DNA of 64,000 bases, from assembly GCA_002300355.1 (NCBI GenBank), contig NSGV01000004.1, positions 248,001 to 312,000 on the forward strand, read 5' to 3'. Shown in pieces: positions 63,267-64,000 of this stretch. The DNA comes from Streptomyces sp. TLI_235. Lineage in GTDB: Bacteria; Actinomycetota; Actinomycetes; Streptomycetales; Streptomycetaceae. Made by a program: the position numbers and the translations under genes. Position 1 is the stretch's first letter. Each line of letters begins with the position of its first letter. The notes beneath the pieces are model-generated. The model did no database searches, was not told the origin of the DNA, and saw only the letters and a program-made list of their open reading frames with translations.

Positions 63267-64000
63267 TCAGGACCGGACGAACGCCAGATCGCCCGGCCGT
63301 ACCCACTCGCGCGGCCCCGCCGCCCGCAGCACCACGTCCAACACCCGCCCCGGATCCGCGGCATACGCGTGCGAGAACCACGCCATGTTGGCCTCCACCA
63401 CCGCCCAGCGATGCCCCGGACGGTACGGGTCGAGCAGTTGTCCGACGTCCAGGACGACGGCGCTCGGCAGGGTGTGCCCGGCCGCGACGACCAACCGGCC
63501 GACGAACTCCGCGATCTCCGCACCCACGGCCCGGTCCGCACGGTCCGTCCCGTCCGTGCACAGCGGGCGCGCATCGAGCCGGCCGAACACCGCATACCGG
63601 CTCGCCGTGGCGATTCGCCCGTCCAACAGGAACAGCCGGTACTCGGCCGCGAACGTCACCACCTCCGAGAAAAGCGCCGGTGTTCCCGGGTCCAGCCCGG
63701 CAGGCAGCCGGGAGCCGTCGGCGTAGACGTCCGCCGGAAAGGACTTGTCGCGCGGCGGCTTGACGAACATCGGCCGATCGAGCGCCCACGCGTCCGCGAC
63801 AGTCCCCACCCGGACCTGACGACCGGTGAAATCCTCCGGCAGCTCGGCAAGCCAGTCATCCACCGGTTCGAGCAGCGCAAACCCGAGCCTGTCAGCCAGC
63901 TGCGCACCCGCGAGCGGCCCGCCGTACCAGTGCGCCGGACCCGCCACCGCGCCGAGCTCCTCCGCCGCCCGGACCGCCATCCCACGCCCCGCCGCCTCGA
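63267..64000 (-). CDS. ATP-grasp domain protein (DUF4343-like), partial
   Basis: The reverse frame runs off the window end; 244 residues are visible up to the stop at 63267. The sequence shows the ATP-grasp core: RPMFVKPPRDKSFPADVYAD (nucleotide-binding Lys), SEVVTFAAEYRLFLLDGRIA, and a metal-binding end SAVVLDVGQLLD with AVVEANMAWFSHAYAADPGR (Glu-Ala-Asn). This matches the DUF4343-type ATP-grasp proteins, peptide-ligase-like enzymes of uncertain substrate. A possible start ATG at 63980 is unlikely to be the true one because conserved-looking sequence (EAAGRG) continues upstream of it. Confidence 0.88.
   Translation of the reverse strand, partial: EAAGRGMAVRAAEELGAVAGPAHWYGGPLAGAQLADRLGFALLEPVDDWLAELPEDFTGRQVRVGTVADAWALDRPMFVKPPRDKSFPADVYADGSRLPAGLDPGTPALFSEVVTFAAEYRLFLLDGRIATASRYAVFGRLDARPLCTDGTDRADRAVGAEIAEFVGRLVVAAGHTLPSAVVLDVGQLLDPYRPGHRWAVVEANMAWFSHAYAADPGRVLDVVLRAAGPREWVRPGDLAFVRS

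Noticed and set aside
1..64000. tRNA, rRNA or riboswitch genes
   Set aside because: No cloverleaf, rRNA-like or known riboswitch sequence was recognised by eye; a covariance search would be needed to exclude small RNAs.

Overview
The window is very GC-rich (roughly 70% or more). Genes have GTG/ATG starts, GGAGG-type ribosome sites and family combinations typical of Streptomycetaceae (Streptomyces or Kitasatospora): a contractile injection system, universal stress proteins, roadblock/LC7 proteins, PP2C phosphatases, and ArsR and TetR repressors. No rRNA, tRNA or CRISPR array was recognised.

Layout. 0-4.6 kb: a two-gene operon for a surface-anchored Ig-like protein and an unknown protein, a two-domain VOC protein, and a 7-bp tandem repeat. 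3.7-9.7 kb: the remains of an extracellular contractile injection system (eCIS), keeping sheath, one tube and the LysM-type tube/baseplate protein. A second tube gene and its divergent neighbour have lost their 5' ends, a small gene is frameshifted, and the spike gene is cut off at a hairpin. 9.7-14.3 kb: a GlxA-like regulator, a beta-propeller protein, a universal stress protein relic, a frameshifted PAS-PP2C phosphatase, a metalloprotease relic and DUF1918. 14.3-32.4 kb: a stress/dormancy block with an ABC transporter, two flavodoxins, a GH65 phosphorylase, a GNAT-acyl-CoA synthetase fusion, universal stress protein, a P-type ATPase relic, a LuxR response regulator, a SHOCT protein, a nitroreductase, an HTH-PPOX protein and two CBS-BON proteins. 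A shared palindrome, GGGCCGNNCGGCCC and variants, precedes almost every transcription unit here. This looks like the regulon of the LuxR regulator, comparable to the DevR/OsdR dormancy regulons. Its linked histidine kinase survives only as an N-to-C fused relic.

32.5-35.4 kb: three decayed IS5-family elements around an SDR gene. 35.6-41.6 kb: a secreted FG-GAP protein, a TetR/hydrolase divergent pair, a Tn3 transposase relic and an IPT-domain lipase. 41.8-46.7 kb: a large membrane-spanning P-loop NTPase/TPR protein with an outer beta-rich tail and a linked or split membrane gene; this is the most novel intact-looking architecture. 47.3-50.4 kb: a hydrolase, an NAD-epimerase/TetR pair with matched operators, and a small membrane protein. 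50.8-58.2 kb: roadblock-type proteins, an anti-sigma-like ATPase, SulP with ArsR repressors, PhnA and a three-gene roadblock operon. 59.1-64 kb: a SnoaL-like protein, VOC, ThpR, a WD40 relic and an ATP-grasp protein running off the end.

Two kinds of lesion recur. Some are internal or terminal deletions that join distant parts of a gene (Usp, histidine kinase, two transposases, metalloprotease, ATPase, eCIS genes). Others are single-base shifts, mostly losses in short G/C runs, which could be decay or base-calling error.
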